From Pseudomonas chlororaphis subsp. aurantiaca (GTDB taxonomy: Bacteria > Pseudomonadota > Gammaproteobacteria > Pseudomonadales > Pseudomonadaceae): a DNA stretch of 64,000 nt. Positions 49,855 through 59,801 of this stretch are shown here, one piece after another (position 1 is the first letter of the stretch; each line of letters opens with the position of its first letter). Under the pieces are notes generated by a model that did no database searches, was not told the origin of the DNA, and saw only the letters and a list, made by a program, of their open reading frames with translations. Position numbers and translations under genes: made by a program. The DNA lies in NCBI RefSeq assembly GCF_013466605.1, contig NZ_CP059162.1, forward strand, positions 5,890,001 to 5,954,000. Direction: 5' to 3'.

Positions 49855-51153
49855 ATGACTCATCGTATTGTCATCGTTGGCGGCGGCGCCGGCGGTCTGG
49901 AGTTGGCTACCCGTCTGGGTAAGACTCTGGGCAAGCGCGGCACCGCCAGTGTGATGCTGGTCGACGCGAACCTGACCCACATCTGGAAGCCCTTACTGCA
50001 TGAAGTGGCCGCCGGCTCGCTGAACTCTTCCGAAGACGAACTCAACTATGTCGCCCAAGCCAAATGGAACCACTTCGAGTTCCAGCTGGGCCGCATGAGC
50101 GGGCTCGATCGTCAGCAGAAGAAAATCCAGCTGGCCGCCACCTACGACGAAAATGGCGTGGAGCTGCTGCCGGCCCGCGAGCTGGGGTACGACACCCTGG
50201 TGATCGCCGTGGGCAGCACCACCAACGACTTCGGCACCCAGGGCGCCGCCCAGCATTGCCTGTTCCTCGACACCCGCAAGCAGGCCGAACGCTTCCATCA
50301 GCAACTACTCAACCACTACCTGCGTGCCCACGCCGGGCAGACCGATGTGGTCGAGCAGATCAGCGTGGCTATCGTCGGAGCCGGCGCCACGGGCGTCGAA
50401 CTGGCCGCCGAGCTGCACAATGCCGCTCACGAACTGGCGGCTTACGGCCTGGACCGGATCAAGCCGGAAAACATGCACATCACCCTGATCGAGGCCGGCC
50501 CACGGGTACTGCCGGCCCTGCCGGAGCGGATTGGCGGACCGGTACACAAGACCCTGGAAAAACTCGGGGTCAAGGTGATGACCAATGCCGCGGTCAGCGA
50601 AGTGACCGCCGACAGCCTGATCACCGCCGATGGCCAGGTGATTGCCGCCAGCCTGAAAGTCTGGGCCGCCGGGATTCGCGCACCGGGTTTCCTCAAGGAC
50701 ATCGACGGCCTGGAAACCAACCGCATCAACCAGCTGCAAGTCCTGCCGACCCTGCAGACCACTCGCGATGAAAATATCTTCGCCTTTGGCGACTGCGCCG
50801 CCTGCCCGCAACCGGGCACCGATCGCAACGTTCCACCGCGGGCCCAGGCGGCTCACCAGCAGGCATCGCTGCTGACCAAGTCGCTGAAACTGCGCATCGA
50901 AGGCAAGGCCCTGCCGGAGTACAAATACACCGACTACGGTTCGCTGATCTCGCTGTCGCGTTTTTCCGCCGTGGGCAACCTGATGGGCAACCTGACCGGC
51001 AGTGTGATGCTCGAAGGCTGGCTGGCGCGGATGTTCTATGTGTCGCTGTACCGCATGCACCAGATGGCGCTCTACGGCCCGTTCCGGACCGCCATGCTGA
51101 TGCTCGGCAGCCGGATCGGCCGTGGTACCGAGCCACGACTCAAGCTGCACTGA
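49855..51153 (+). CDS. Type II NADH dehydrogenase-like flavoprotein
   Basis: A 432-residue FAD/NAD(P)-binding oxidoreductase resembling Ndh. The FAD dinucleotide fold is IVIVGGGAGGLELATRLG, the NAD fold VAIVGAGATGVELAAELH, and the FAD C-terminal motif IFAFGDCAACPQ. An amphipathic C-terminal stretch (MARMFYVSLYRMHQMALYG-type) would bind the membrane. The start at 49855 (MTHRIVIVGG) is preferred over a GTG-like upstream frame. It likely passes electrons from NADH to quinone without pumping protons. Confidence 0.9.
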   Translation: MTHRIVIVGGGAGGLELATRLGKTLGKRGTASVMLVDANLTHIWKPLLHEVAAGSLNSSEDELNYVAQAKWNHFEFQLGRMSGLDRQQKKIQLAATYDENGVELLPARELGYDTLVIAVGSTTNDFGTQGAAQHCLFLDTRKQAERFHQQLLNHYLRAHAGQTDVVEQISVAIVGAGATGVELAAELHNAAHELAAYGLDRIKPENMHITLIEAGPRVLPALPERIGGPVHKTLEKLGVKVMTNAAVSEVTADSLITADGQVIAASLKVWAAGIRAPGFLKDIDGLETNRINQLQVLPTLQTTRDENIFAFGDCAACPQPGTDRNVPPRAQAAHQQASLLTKSLKLRIEGKALPEYKYTDYGSLISLSRFSAVGNLMGNLTGSVMLEGWLARMFYVSLYRMHQMALYGPFRTAMLMLGSRIGRGTEPRLKLH

Positions 51154-51172
51154 GTCAGTCGTTCAAGACAGG

Positions 51173-51201
51173 AATGCCCCGAGCGATCGGGGCATTTTTT
51201 T
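51173..51201 (+). terminator. Terminator of the NADH dehydrogenase-like gene
   Basis: AATGCCCCGA and TCGGGGCATT with a 4-nt loop are followed by a run of T. Confidence 0.93.
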
Positions 51202-51805
51202 GCATCCTGTGCAAGGTTGGTTCAGGCCTTTGCCCAACTCGGGACCCACAGGGGAATTGCTGGAGATCGAAGAAAAGAAACTTCCCTTAGTTGAGATCAG
51301 ACTTTTCCGAGCAGTACACAGCCAGCCTCACAGCCAAACTAAAAGACCTGCCCTACTTCATCCTCAGCACTCAAAAGCCCCCCATCTAGTTCGAGCAATG
51401 CATATCCATGCTTCTAGTGGCGCCTTTTAAAGCAACATATAGAGAGTTGATCAAATAAGTATTCAAGGTAACAGTCGTGTTCCATCTATTTGTAGATGGC
51501 AGTTAGTTTAATCCTCCTCTAGACTCGCCCACCACCCAATGAACTGGCCTTCCTGGGTGCCTCCCCCAAAACGATCGAAGGCGATACAAATCGCTCCCCT
51601 GCTTACCAGGCCAGACGGACAATTCTCTTCAAGAAAACCCTAACAGGGCAACATTTTAAGAATCTTCCTATTGAAACCCCACCAACAAACAAAGTATTAG
51701 CAGCCATTCAAACCCATAGACTAATCAACAGTTTAAGAATGGTCTTATTGTAACGACCGGAGTGAAGACACAAGATTGCACCTCCCACTTTAGCAGGTAC
51801 ATGAA
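51202..51805. other. Long AT-rich region before the fimbrial operon
   Basis: About 600 nt without a gene, clearly more AT-rich than its surroundings. It holds one perfect palindrome, CCATCTA-TTTG-TAGATGG at 51482-51499, a possible operator or hairpin. The fimbrial promoter must lie here but was not pinned down. Confidence 0.6.
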
Positions 51806-52399
51806 ATGTCCAAACTTCTCAAAAGCATCGTCTCCATGGCCATCGCTGGCGCAGTCAGCACTTCCGCTGTCGCGGCAGACGGTACCATCAACTTCACCGG
51901 CGAAATCATCGCCGCATCCTGTGCCATCACCGGCGGTGCCGGCACCAGCGTTGGTGGCAACAAAGGCGGACAGACCATCGATATCGGCCTCGGCAAGGTC
52001 AGCAGCGACTCGCTCACCGGCACTGCCGCTGGTGGCATCGTCGGCGGTAAGAGCATCAACCTGAACCTGGATTGCGGCGGTACCGCGGCCGGCCTGAAGT
52101 CCGTCAAGCTGCAGTTCGACCCGAACAGTGGCTCCGGCGTCGACAGCAAGAACGTCTCGTTGCTGAAAGTCACCGGTGGTGCAGAAGGCGTGGGCATCGG
52201 TCTTTACAACAGCAGCAACAAGCTGGTGAACCTCGGTGCGAACGAAACCATCGATGGCGCGCTGGTATCAACCACCGAAGGTCAAAACACCACCTACACC
52301 GCCAATCTGAACCTGCGTGCAGGTTATGTGGCAAACGGCGCACCGATCAAAGCTGGTTCTGCGAACGGCACCCTGCCGTTTACCTTGACCTACGAGTAA
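51806..52399 (+). CDS. Chaperone-usher major fimbrial subunit
   Basis: A 197-residue secreted pilin. The signal peptide ends VAA-DGT (about residue 24). The Cys pair in AASCAITG and NLDCGG forms the conserved disulfide. A C-terminal beta strand (LPFTLTYE) with penultimate Tyr is the chaperone-binding signature. Gly/Ala/Ser-rich. First gene of a subunit-chaperone-usher operon. Confidence 0.9.
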   Translation: MSKLLKSIVSMAIAGAVSTSAVAADGTINFTGEIIAASCAITGGAGTSVGGNKGGQTIDIGLGKVSSDSLTGTAAGGIVGGKSINLNLDCGGTAAGLKSVKLQFDPNSGSGVDSKNVSLLKVTGGAEGVGIGLYNSSNKLVNLGANETIDGALVSTTEGQNTTYTANLNLRAGYVANGAPIKAGSANGTLPFTLTYE

Positions 52400-52449
52400 C
52401 CCGCGCCAAAGGGAGGGGCATGCGCCCTTCCCACCGACCTGGAGCCGCT

Positions 52450-53175
52450 ATGAAAACCTCACTATTGACACGTCTTGCCCTCACCAGTGCCATGACGCTC
52501 TTTGCGTCGATGGCCAATGCCGGCATTACGCTGGATGGCACCCGCGTCGTCTTTGCCGCGCCAGCCAAGGAAACATCCGTCATCGTCAGGAACCAAGGCT
52601 CGGATGACATCATGGTCCAGTCCTGGGTCGAGCCAGATCGCAATGGCCCCTCTGCTGAAGTCCCATTTGTCGTTACTCCTCCTCTCGTTCGTCTTGGAGG
52701 CAACAAGCAGCAAACACTGCGCATCCTCTATCAAGGCCAAGGGCTGCCGACCGATAAGGAGTCCGTGCTCTGGCTCGCCGTGCAAGAGATTCCGCAAAAA
52801 GCCAAGGACCAGAACACCCTGCAGATCGCCATACGCCAACGCATAAAACTGTTCTACCGCCCGGCCAATCTGCCGGACACCTCGGCCAATGCAGCCAAGA
52901 ACCTGCAATGGAAGCTGGTGGAACAAGGCGGTAAAACCGCGCTTTCAGTGACCAACCCTTCCGCGTACCACGTGTCCTTTTCCGGTAGCACCGTGAAGCT
53001 GCGCAACGGCGCGGACACGGGCAGCGCCACCGCGGAAATGCTGGCGCCAGGGGCGACTCGCGTCGTCGCGATCAAAGGCTCGGCTGGCGTGAGGTCCGGA
53101 GCTGCAACGGTGGAATTCGACAGCATCAACGATTACGGCGGGCTGGATCGAATCACCAGCAAACTTTCCAACTAA
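52450..53175 (+). CDS. Periplasmic fimbrial chaperone
   Basis: A 241-residue PapD-like chaperone with signal peptide (about 1-23, ending ASMANA). Two Ig-like domains. Pilin-binding Arg in SVIVRNQG and Lys in QRIKLFYRP are conserved. The start at 52450 follows GGAGCCGCT, about 50 nt after the pilin stop. It donates a strand to fold the subunits and delivers them to the usher. Confidence 0.95.
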   Translation: MKTSLLTRLALTSAMTLFASMANAGITLDGTRVVFAAPAKETSVIVRNQGSDDIMVQSWVEPDRNGPSAEVPFVVTPPLVRLGGNKQQTLRILYQGQGLPTDKESVLWLAVQEIPQKAKDQNTLQIAIRQRIKLFYRPANLPDTSANAAKNLQWKLVEQGGKTALSVTNPSAYHVSFSGSTVKLRNGADTGSATAEMLAPGATRVVAIKGSAGVRSGAATVEFDSINDYGGLDRITSKLSN

Positions 53176-53287
53176 CGAAAGCACAACCGTCATTCGCGCC
53201 GCTCGCCAGAGCGCAAAGCTTTACCTATCCGACTTTTTACTCAGGTCAGTGCCTCGGGCATCCGATGCATGATCGAAAGGATTTCGC

Positions 53288-55780
53288 ATGCCCATTTTTC
53301 AGAGAGAGCTCAGTTTCAGGATCGCCCGACGGGCGTGCGCGACTTGCCTCATGGCAGTGGGACTGACCTCGAAGCTGTCCGCCGCAGAGGTCGAGTTCAG
53401 CGACTCCTTTTTGAAAATGGAGGGTGCTCCGGTGGACCTCAAGTATTTCGAGAAAGGCAGCGCCATTCCGCCAGGCACCTACAGCGTCGACCTCTACTTG
53501 AACAACGTGCTGATCAAGCGCCAGGAGATCACCTTCAGTGCCGACGCATCCGGGCAGGCCAAACCCGTCCTCTCGCTCGGGCTGTTCAAAGAGCTCGGGC
53601 TCAACGCGGGCAAAGCCCAGCAGGACGGGCTTATCGCCGCCGACGCCAAGGATGAGCTGCCGTTCGACGTCAGCGCCCAGATCGCTGGCGCCGCGGTGGA
53701 CTTCGACATCACCAACCTGGCCTTGCAGGTCAGCATTCCGCAGGCCTACGTCCAGCGCTATTCCCGTGGTTACGTCGACCCGTCGGTTTGGGACGAAGGC
53801 ATCACCGCCTTCTACAGCGACTACCAGGCCAACTTCAACCGCAACACCAACCAAGGAACGAAGAGCGACTACCACAACCTGAACCTGCGCAACGGTTTTA
53901 ACATCGCCGGCTGGCGCTTTCGTAACGAATCCGCCCTGACCGGTGGCACCGGTACAAAAAGCGAGTTCAAGAGCAACCGCACCTATCTGGAACGCGATGT
54001 TCGGCGCCTGAAAGGCAAGTTTTCCCTGGGCGAGCTGTACACCCCCGGCGAGATCTTCGACAGCGTGCGTTTTCGCGGCGCCCAGATCGCTTCGGACCTC
54101 GGCATGCTGCCTGACAACGAGGTCGGCTACGCACCTGTGATCCGCGGTATCGCTGAAACCAACGCCACCGTCGAAGTACGGCAAAACGGCTACGTGATCT
54201 ATTCCGCGTCGGTGCCGCCTGGCGCCTTCGAGTTCACTGACATCTATCCCAGCGGCTCCAACGGCGACTTGCAGATCAAGATCATCGAAGCGGACGGTCG
54301 TGTGCGCGAATACCAGCAGTCCTATGCCTACCAGCCGGTCATGACCCGCCGCGGCAACCTTCGCTACAGCGTCACTGCCGGTGAATATCGTTCCGCCGAC
54401 CAGCCATCGCCATCATTCACCCAGGGCACCGCAGTCTACGGTGTGACCGACAACCTGACCGGCTACGGTGGTGCGCTGCTCGCCCAGGACTATCGCGCCG
54501 TCAACCTTGGCGCGGGCGTGAACTCCAGCATCGGCGGCATTTCCTTCGACGTCACCAGCAGTGAATCGAAAACCCCGAACGGCAGGAGCAACAAGGGGCA
54601 CAGTGCACGCTTCCTGTACTCCAAGACGCTGAACGCCACCGATACCACCTTCACCATGGCCGGCTACCGCTACTCCACCGAAGGCTATCGCAGCTTCAGC
54701 CAGCATGTGGACGACCTCATGTATCAGGAGCGTGCCGGCTTCAGTGCACAAAAGAGCCGGATCAACCTCCGGGTGAACCAGAACCTGTCGCAACGAGGGT
54801 CGCTGTATCTGAGCATGGATGAAACCAGCTACTGGAAACAGCAGGGCCGCACGCGCAACTGGCAATTGGGTTATGGCAGCAGCATCGCCGATGTCAGCTA
54901 CAGCCTGGCGGTGTCACGCACCCAGAGCGATCCCATGAACGGTGGTTCGGATACACAACTCACCGCCAGCGTCAGCCTACCGCTGGGTGGGAGAGGCAGT
55001 TCTCATCGCCTCTCCAGCAACGCCATCAGCTCGAGCAAGGGCGACTCCTCGCTGCAGTCGAACGTATCCGGCTACCTGGACGACCAGGCCACCCTCAGCT
55101 ACTCGGCACAGGCCGGCCATAGCAAAACAAACGGCAGCACAGCCGGCGCCGGCCTGGACTGGGACACCCCCGTCGCCAAGCTGCGTGGTGGCTATAGCCA
55201 GGGGCGCGATGACAAGCATATCGACCTGGGTGCTTCTGGCTCCCTGCTGGTACACAGCGGCGGCATCACCCTTGGCCAGCCGCTTGGCGAGACCTTTGGC
55301 TTGCTGGAAGTTCCGGATGTCGATGGCGTCGGGGTATCCGGCTGGAACGGCGTGCGCACCAATGGCAAGGGTTACGCGGTGGTGCCCTATATGCAGCCTT
55401 ATCGTTACAACTGGCTGAACCTGGACACCCAGACCCTGGGGACCGATACCGAGATCAACGAAACCTCCAAGGTGCTGGTGCCGACCCGTGGCGCCATCGT
55501 CAAGACCACCTACGCCGCACAGACCGGTCGCCGCCTGCAGTTCGTCCTGCGTGCGGAGAAAGGCGGCACCATCCCCTTCGGCGCCCAAGGCTACGACGAG
55601 CAAGACAAGCCCCTGGGTATGGTCGACAACCTGTCGCGCCTGCTGGTCTTCGGCGTTGCCGACAAGGGCCGACTGGAGATTCGCTGGGCCGAAGGCAGCT
55701 GTTTCGTGGATTACACGCTACCGGCAGCCAACAAGGAATTGGCATATGAACGTGTGGATGGCCTTTGCCGGGCCTTGTGA
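53288..55780 (+). CDS. Fimbrial outer-membrane usher
   Basis: An 830-residue usher. Signal peptide about 1-33. N-terminal periplasmic domain VEFSDSFLKMEG..., beta-barrel with GELYTPGEIFDSVRFRGAQIASDLGMLPDN, plug and C-terminal domains ending CFVDYTLPAAN. Length is normal for FimD/PapC-type ushers. It ends the operon. No tip-adhesin gene follows, so any adhesin must be the major subunit itself or encoded elsewhere. Confidence 0.95.
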   Translation: MPIFQRELSFRIARRACATCLMAVGLTSKLSAAEVEFSDSFLKMEGAPVDLKYFEKGSAIPPGTYSVDLYLNNVLIKRQEITFSADASGQAKPVLSLGLFKELGLNAGKAQQDGLIAADAKDELPFDVSAQIAGAAVDFDITNLALQVSIPQAYVQRYSRGYVDPSVWDEGITAFYSDYQANFNRNTNQGTKSDYHNLNLRNGFNIAGWRFRNESALTGGTGTKSEFKSNRTYLERDVRRLKGKFSLGELYTPGEIFDSVRFRGAQIASDLGMLPDNEVGYAPVIRGIAETNATVEVRQNGYVIYSASVPPGAFEFTDIYPSGSNGDLQIKIIEADGRVREYQQSYAYQPVMTRRGNLRYSVTAGEYRSADQPSPSFTQGTAVYGVTDNLTGYGGALLAQDYRAVNLGAGVNSSIGGISFDVTSSESKTPNGRSNKGHSARFLYSKTLNATDTTFTMAGYRYSTEGYRSFSQHVDDLMYQERAGFSAQKSRINLRVNQNLSQRGSLYLSMDETSYWKQQGRTRNWQLGYGSSIADVSYSLAVSRTQSDPMNGGSDTQLTASVSLPLGGRGSSHRLSSNAISSSKGDSSLQSNVSGYLDDQATLSYSAQAGHSKTNGSTAGAGLDWDTPVAKLRGGYSQGRDDKHIDLGASGSLLVHSGGITLGQPLGETFGLLEVPDVDGVGVSGWNGVRTNGKGYAVVPYMQPYRYNWLNLDTQTLGTDTEINETSKVLVPTRGAIVKTTYAAQTGRRLQFVLRAEKGGTIPFGAQGYDEQDKPLGMVDNLSRLLVFGVADKGRLEIRWAEGSCFVDYTLPAANKELAYERVDGLCRAL

Positions 55781-56344
55781 GCACCGTAAACGCCCCTCGC
55801 AACGAGGGGCTGGTCACACAGAAACATAAGCCAATCACTCCCACATTGCGTTTATCGGCATGAGCCTGGTCAACCCAGCGGCCAGTACATCCCCCCTACT
55901 CACCTCATCTATATCGAATATGCCCGCTAGACAGTGAATGGCAGCGAAACGGGGGCCGGAAAAGGGATATGCACAGAACGACAATGGACAACCCAAATCC
56001 CCCCAAAAAAAGCCCCGAATTATCGGGGCTTTTTTTGCTTCACGCCAAAGGAATGAAACTATCTTCGGCGAGCCAGTATGTCCGCCTGCGCTCCAATCCT
56101 GCCGACCATGCTTTGTATACAGCCACATCAGAACGGTCGTCTTGCCTTGAATGCTGTAGCGCGCCTGAGCCTCTTTATGACTCAGCTCGCCTTTTCAACA
56201 TGGTCGACGACCGACAATTTAAAAGTCAGCGTGTAGCCTCACTGACTGCGCCTTTTCCCGCTTCCATCACGCCCTCCTGAGAAGAGATCAGAAGGTGTAA
56301 ACCTTATTCAGGAAGAGACAGACACAACCGACGCCGAATTCCGG
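55781..56344. other. Gene-free stretch between the usher and the tRNA cluster
   Basis: 564 nt. A GCCCCTCG/CGAGGGGC hairpin (55792-55810) follows the usher, without a T-run. A terminator lies at 56005-56036. The other short frames here look like chance. It separates the fimbrial operon from the convergent tRNA transcript. Confidence 0.6.
56005..56036. terminator. Bidirectional terminator
   Basis: A-run, AGCCCCGA-ATTA-TCGGGGCT, T-run: symmetrical and usable in both directions. No adjacent gene of known transcript ends here, so it may stop read-through from the usher operon. Confidence 0.85.
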
Positions 56345-56346
56345 GC

Positions 56347-56383
56347 AAAAAAAATCCCCGTATCTTTCGATACGAGGATTTTC
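56347..56383 (-). terminator. Terminator of the tRNA operon
   Basis: On the minus strand AAAATCCTCGTATC pairs with GATACGGGGATTTT (one mismatch) around a 4-nt loop, followed by T residues. It lies just past the last tRNA-Pro. Confidence 0.8.
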
Positions 56384-56387
56384 AGTA

Positions 56388-56464
56388 TGGTCGGGGTAAG
56401 GGGATTCGAACTCCTGACATCCTGCTCCCAAAGCAGGCGCGCTACCGGACTGCGCTATACCCCG
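56388..56464 (-). tRNA. tRNA-Pro (TGG), copy 1
   Basis: A 77-nt cloverleaf with encoded CCA. Acceptor CGGGGTA/TACCCCG, anticodon loop TTTGGGA giving anticodon TGG (reads CCA). It is identical to the other proline copy at 56639-56715. A terminator-like hairpin separates it from the tRNA-Lys upstream in the transcript. Confidence 0.97.
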
Positions 56465-56465
56465 G

Positions 56466-56492
56466 TAAAAAAAAGGCACCTTTTAAAGGCGC
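56466..56492 (-). terminator. Terminator-like hairpin between tRNA-Lys and the last tRNA-Pro
   Basis: On the minus strand AAGGCGCC and GGTGCCTT pair, with one G-U, around TTTAAAA, and are followed by eight T residues. It would cut the operon after tRNA-Lys. Confidence 0.7.
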
Positions 56493-56557
56493 CTTCTGCG
56501 AACAGAGCTTTTGGCGTCTGATCTTAAGATTCGATTCCAGCGAACTGGTCTCAAAAA

Positions 56558-56633
56558 TGGTGGGTCGTGTGGGATTCGAACCTACGACCAATTGGTTAAA
56601 AGCCAACTGCTCTACCAACTGAGCTAACGACCC
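56558..56633 (-). tRNA. tRNA-Lys (TTT)
   Basis: A 76-nt cloverleaf with CCA. Acceptor GGGTCGT, D-arm TAGCTCAGTTGGTAGAGCA, anticodon loop CTTTTAA with anticodon TTT. It lies between the two proline tRNA copies. Confidence 0.97.
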
Positions 56634-56638
56634 AAATA

Positions 56639-56715
56639 TGGTCGGGGTAAGGGGATTCGAACTCCTGACATCCTGCTCCCAAAGCAGGCGCGCTACCGGA
56701 CTGCGCTATACCCCG
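56639..56715 (-). tRNA. tRNA-Pro (TGG), copy 2
   Basis: A 77-nt gene identical to the copy at 56388-56464, including encoded CCA. It lies 9 nt downstream of tRNA-Asn on the minus strand, so it belongs to the same primary transcript. Confidence 0.97.
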
Positions 56716-56724
56716 GTTTGAAAT

Positions 56725-56800
56725 TGGCTCCGTGACCAGGACTCGAACCTGGGACCCAATGATTAACAGTCATTTGCTCTACCGACTGAGCTATCACGGA
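56725..56800 (-). tRNA. tRNA-Asn (GTT)
   Basis: A 76-nt cloverleaf with CCA. Acceptor TCCGTGA/TCACGGA, anticodon loop CTGTTAA with anticodon GTT. First tRNA of the minus-strand operon, about 90 nt from the promoter. Confidence 0.97.
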
Positions 56801-56894
56801 ACTGAACATTTCAAGTTTACAACAGGCTTTTATTTCTAGAAGCCTCCTCGTCGACCTGGTCCGTATCGCTACGTTCATGTCTCTGAGGCGCGCT

Positions 56895-56922
56895 ATTCTA
56901 CAATCTTAAAAACCTCTGTCAA
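56895..56922 (-). promoter_or_regulatory. Strong sigma70 promoter of the tRNA operon
   Basis: On the minus strand TTGACA, a 16-bp spacer, TAGAAT, then a GC-rich discriminator AGCGCGCC. This is the layout of growth-rate-controlled stable-RNA promoters inhibited by ppGpp and DksA. Confidence 0.88.
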
Positions 56923-57053
56923 CCCCCTAAATTGCTTTCAAGACAATGATTTGCAACTTATTTCAGTTTTTTCCTCAGGGAGGAAAAACCCTTGGGGTGA
57001 CGTACTGCGGGGCGCACTTTACAAGCCTTTGCCTTACAGTTCAACGCCCTATG

Positions 57054-57081
57054 CAAAAAAAGGCCTCGCAATGCGAGGCCT
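57054..57081 (-). terminator. Terminator of clpB
   Basis: A perfect AGGCCTCGCA/TGCGAGGCCT stem around a single central base, with T residues on the minus strand, 25 nt after the clpB stop. Confidence 0.9.
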
Positions 57082-57106
57082 CCTTCACAACGACGCCCTA
57101 TCCGGC

Positions 57107-59671
57107 TCAGACGAAGACGATTTCGTCGTTTTCCACCTTGGCCGTCACAGTGGCTCCCGGCAGGAAACTGCCAGACAGAATCAACTGCGCCAGCGGGTTC
57201 TCGATCCAGCGCTGGATCGCTCGTTTGAGCGGACGCGCGCCATAGACCGGGTCGTAGCCCACGGCAATCAGTTTGTCCAAGGCCTCGCCACTCAGCTCCA
57301 GCTTGAGCTCTCGCTCGGCCAGGCGGGCGCGCAGGCGTCCCAGTTGGATCTCGGTGATGCCGGCGATCTGGTCCCGGGCCAATGGCTCGAAGATCACCAC
57401 TTCGTCGATCCGGTTGATGAACTCCGGACGGAAATGGCTCGACACCGCATCCATCACCGCCGCCCGCTGTGCTTCGCGATCCCCCACCAGCTCCTGGATC
57501 TGCACCGAACCCAGGTTGGAGGTCATGACGATCACCGTATTACGGAAATCCACGGTACGCCCGTGGCTGTCCGTCAGGCGGCCGTCTTCCAGCACCTGCA
57601 GCAGGATGTTGAACACGTCTGGATGGGCCTTCTCGACCTCGTCCAGCAGGATCACCGAATAAGGCTTACGGCGCACCGCCTCGGTCAGGTAACCGCCCTC
57701 CTCGTAGCCGACGTAGCCTGGAGGCGCACCGATCAACCGAGCCACGGAATGTTTCTCCATGAATTCGGACATATCGATCCGTACCATCGCCTCTTCGGTA
57801 TCGAAAAGGAATTCGGCCAGCGCCTTGCACAGCTCGGTTTTACCCACACCGGTCGGGCCGAGGAACATGAACGAGCCACTTGGCCGGTTCGGATCGGACA
57901 ATCCAGCACGGGAACGCCGCACGGCATTGGCTACCGCCACCACGGCTTCGTTCTGGCCGATGACACGCTGGTGCAGCAGGCTTTCCATCTTCAGCAGCTT
58001 GTCGCGCTCACCTTCGAGCATCTTCGACACCGGAATACCGGTCCACTTGGACACGACTTCGGCGATTTCCTCTTCAGTCACCTTGCTGCGCAACAGCTGG
58101 TTCTCGCTTTGGCCATGCTGGTCGACCATCTGCAGGCTGCGCTCCAGGTCCGGGATCACCCCGTACTGCAACTCGGCCATGCGGTTCAGGTCGCCTTTGC
58201 GGCGCGCGGCTTCCAGTTCCTGGCGGGACTGCTCGATCTTCTGCTGAATCTGCGCCGAGCCTTGCACCTCGGCCTTCTCCGAAGTCCAGACTTCTTCCAG
58301 GTCAGCGTATTCGCGCTCCAGGCGGGTGATTTCCTCCTGGAGTTTCTCCAGGCGCTTGATCGCCGCTTCGTCGTCTTCCTTCTTCAGGGCCTGGGACTCA
58401 ACCTTCAGTTGAATCAGGCGCCGTTCCAGACGGTCCAGCACTTCCGGCTTGGAGTCGATCTCCATGCGGATACGGCTGGCGGCTTCGTCGATCAGGTCGA
58501 TCGCCTTGTCCGGCAACTGTCGGTCGGTAATGTAGCGATGGCTGAGCTTGGCCGCGGCAATGATCGCGCCGTCGGTGATCGCCACCTTGTGGTGCACCTC
58601 ATAACGCTCTTTCAGGCCACGCAGGATGGCGATGGTGTCTTCTTCGCTCGGCTCATCCACCAGGACTTTCTGGAAGCGCCGCTCGAGGGCCGCGTCTTTC
58701 TCTATATATTGACGGTACTCGTTGAGCGTGGTGGCGCCGACGCAATGCAACTCGCCCCGGGCCAGGGCCGGCTTGAGCATGTTGCCCGCATCCATCGAGC
58801 CTTCGCCCTTGCCGGCGCCAACCATGGTGTGCAGTTCGTCGATGAACAGAATGATCTGCCCTTCCTGCTTGGAGAGCTCGTTGAGCAGGGATTTCAGGCG
58901 TTCTTCGAACTCGCCGCGGTACTTGGCGCCCGCGATCAGCGCGCCCATGTCCAGGGACAGCAGGCGCTTGCCTTTCAGGCCGTCCGGCACTTCGCCATTG
59001 ATGATGCGCTGGGCCAGGCCTTCGGCAATCGCGGTTTTACCCACGCCAGGCTCACCGATCAGCACCGGGTTGTTCTTGGTCCGGCGTTGCAGCACCTGGA
59101 TGGTCCGGCGAATTTCGTCGTCACGACCGATCACCGGGTCGAGCTTGCCGTCCTCGGCACGCTTGGTCAGGTCGACGGTGTATTTATCCAGGGCCTGGCG
59201 CGACTCCTCGACGTTGGCGTCATTCACCGCCTCGCCGCCACGCAGGTTATTGATGGCGTTTTCCAGCGCTTTCTTGCTGACGCCCTGGCCCAGCAGCAAT
59301 TTGCCGAGCTTGCTGTTTTCGTCCATGGCCGCCAGCAGCACCAGCTCGCTGGAGATGAACTGGTCGCCCTTCTGTTGCGCCAGGCGATCGGCCTGGTTCA
59401 GCAGGCGCGCCAGATCCTGCGACATGTTCACGTCGCCGGTGGGGTTCTGGATTTTCGGCAAGTGATCAAGCTCTTTGCTCAACTCCTTGCGCAGGCTGTT
59501 CACGTCGAAGCCCACTTGCATCAGCAGCGGCTTGATCGAACCGCCCTGCTGTTCGAGCAGGGCCTGCATCAAGTGCGCCGGCTCGATGGCCGGATGGTCG
59601 AGGCCGACCGCCAGGGATTGAGAATCGGATAATGCCAGCTGCAGCTTGCTGGTTAATCGGTCTATACGCAT
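57107..59671 (-). CDS. clpB: ATP-dependent disaggregase ClpB
   Basis: An 854-residue Hsp100 chaperone that extracts proteins from aggregates with DnaK. N-domain 1-145; NBD1 Walker A GEPGVGKT (206-213); middle coiled-coil domain about 410-525; NBD2 Walker A GPTGVGKT (about 605); C-terminal [22 protein letters not shown]. The start is backed by AAGGAAGG. It has its own terminator and a sigma32-like promoter, so it is probably monocistronic and heat-induced. Confidence 0.98.
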   Translation of the reverse strand: MRIDRLTSKLQLALSDSQSLAVGLDHPAIEPAHLMQALLEQQGGSIKPLLMQVGFDVNSLRKELSKELDHLPKIQNPTGDVNMSQDLARLLNQADRLAQQKGDQFISSELVLLAAMDENSKLGKLLLGQGVSKKALENAINNLRGGEAVNDANVEESRQALDKYTVDLTKRAEDGKLDPVIGRDDEIRRTIQVLQRRTKNNPVLIGEPGVGKTAIAEGLAQRIINGEVPDGLKGKRLLSLDMGALIAGAKYRGEFEERLKSLLNELSKQEGQIILFIDELHTMVGAGKGEGSMDAGNMLKPALARGELHCVGATTLNEYRQYIEKDAALERRFQKVLVDEPSEEDTIAILRGLKERYEVHHKVAITDGAIIAAAKLSHRYITDRQLPDKAIDLIDEAASRIRMEIDSKPEVLDRLERRLIQLKVESQALKKEDDEAAIKRLEKLQEEITRLEREYADLEEVWTSEKAEVQGSAQIQQKIEQSRQELEAARRKGDLNRMAELQYGVIPDLERSLQMVDQHGQSENQLLRSKVTEEEIAEVVSKWTGIPVSKMLEGERDKLLKMESLLHQRVIGQNEAVVAVANAVRRSRAGLSDPNRPSGSFMFLGPTGVGKTELCKALAEFLFDTEEAMVRIDMSEFMEKHSVARLIGAPPGYVGYEEGGYLTEAVRRKPYSVILLDEVEKAHPDVFNILLQVLEDGRLTDSHGRTVDFRNTVIVMTSNLGSVQIQELVGDREAQRAAVMDAVSSHFRPEFINRIDEVVIFEPLARDQIAGITEIQLGRLRARLAERELKLELSGEALDKLIAVGYDPVYGARPLKRAIQRWIENPLAQLILSGSFLPGATVTAKVENDEIVFV

Positions 59672-59742
59672 TAGTCACCTTCCTTTTGAGCAGGTCGGAG
59701 CGATGGACACACCTAAATAGAGAAACCTGCCAGATACCCCTG

Positions 59743-59771
59743 TAGATGCGGTCGATTCTGGAAGATTCAAG
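59743..59771 (-). promoter_or_regulatory. Sigma32 (heat-shock) promoter of clpB
   Basis: On the minus strand CTTGAA, 14 bp, then CCGCATCTA. This is close to the RpoH consensus CTTGAAA/CCCCATNTA and 72 nt before the clpB start. Confidence 0.75.
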
Positions 59772-59801
59772 CCTGTCGAGCTTGACACAGGTCAGAAAAG
59801 T

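Noticed and set aside
56951..59632. 893-residue frame opposite clpB
   Set aside because: Antisense to a certain clpB; only an effect of codon use.
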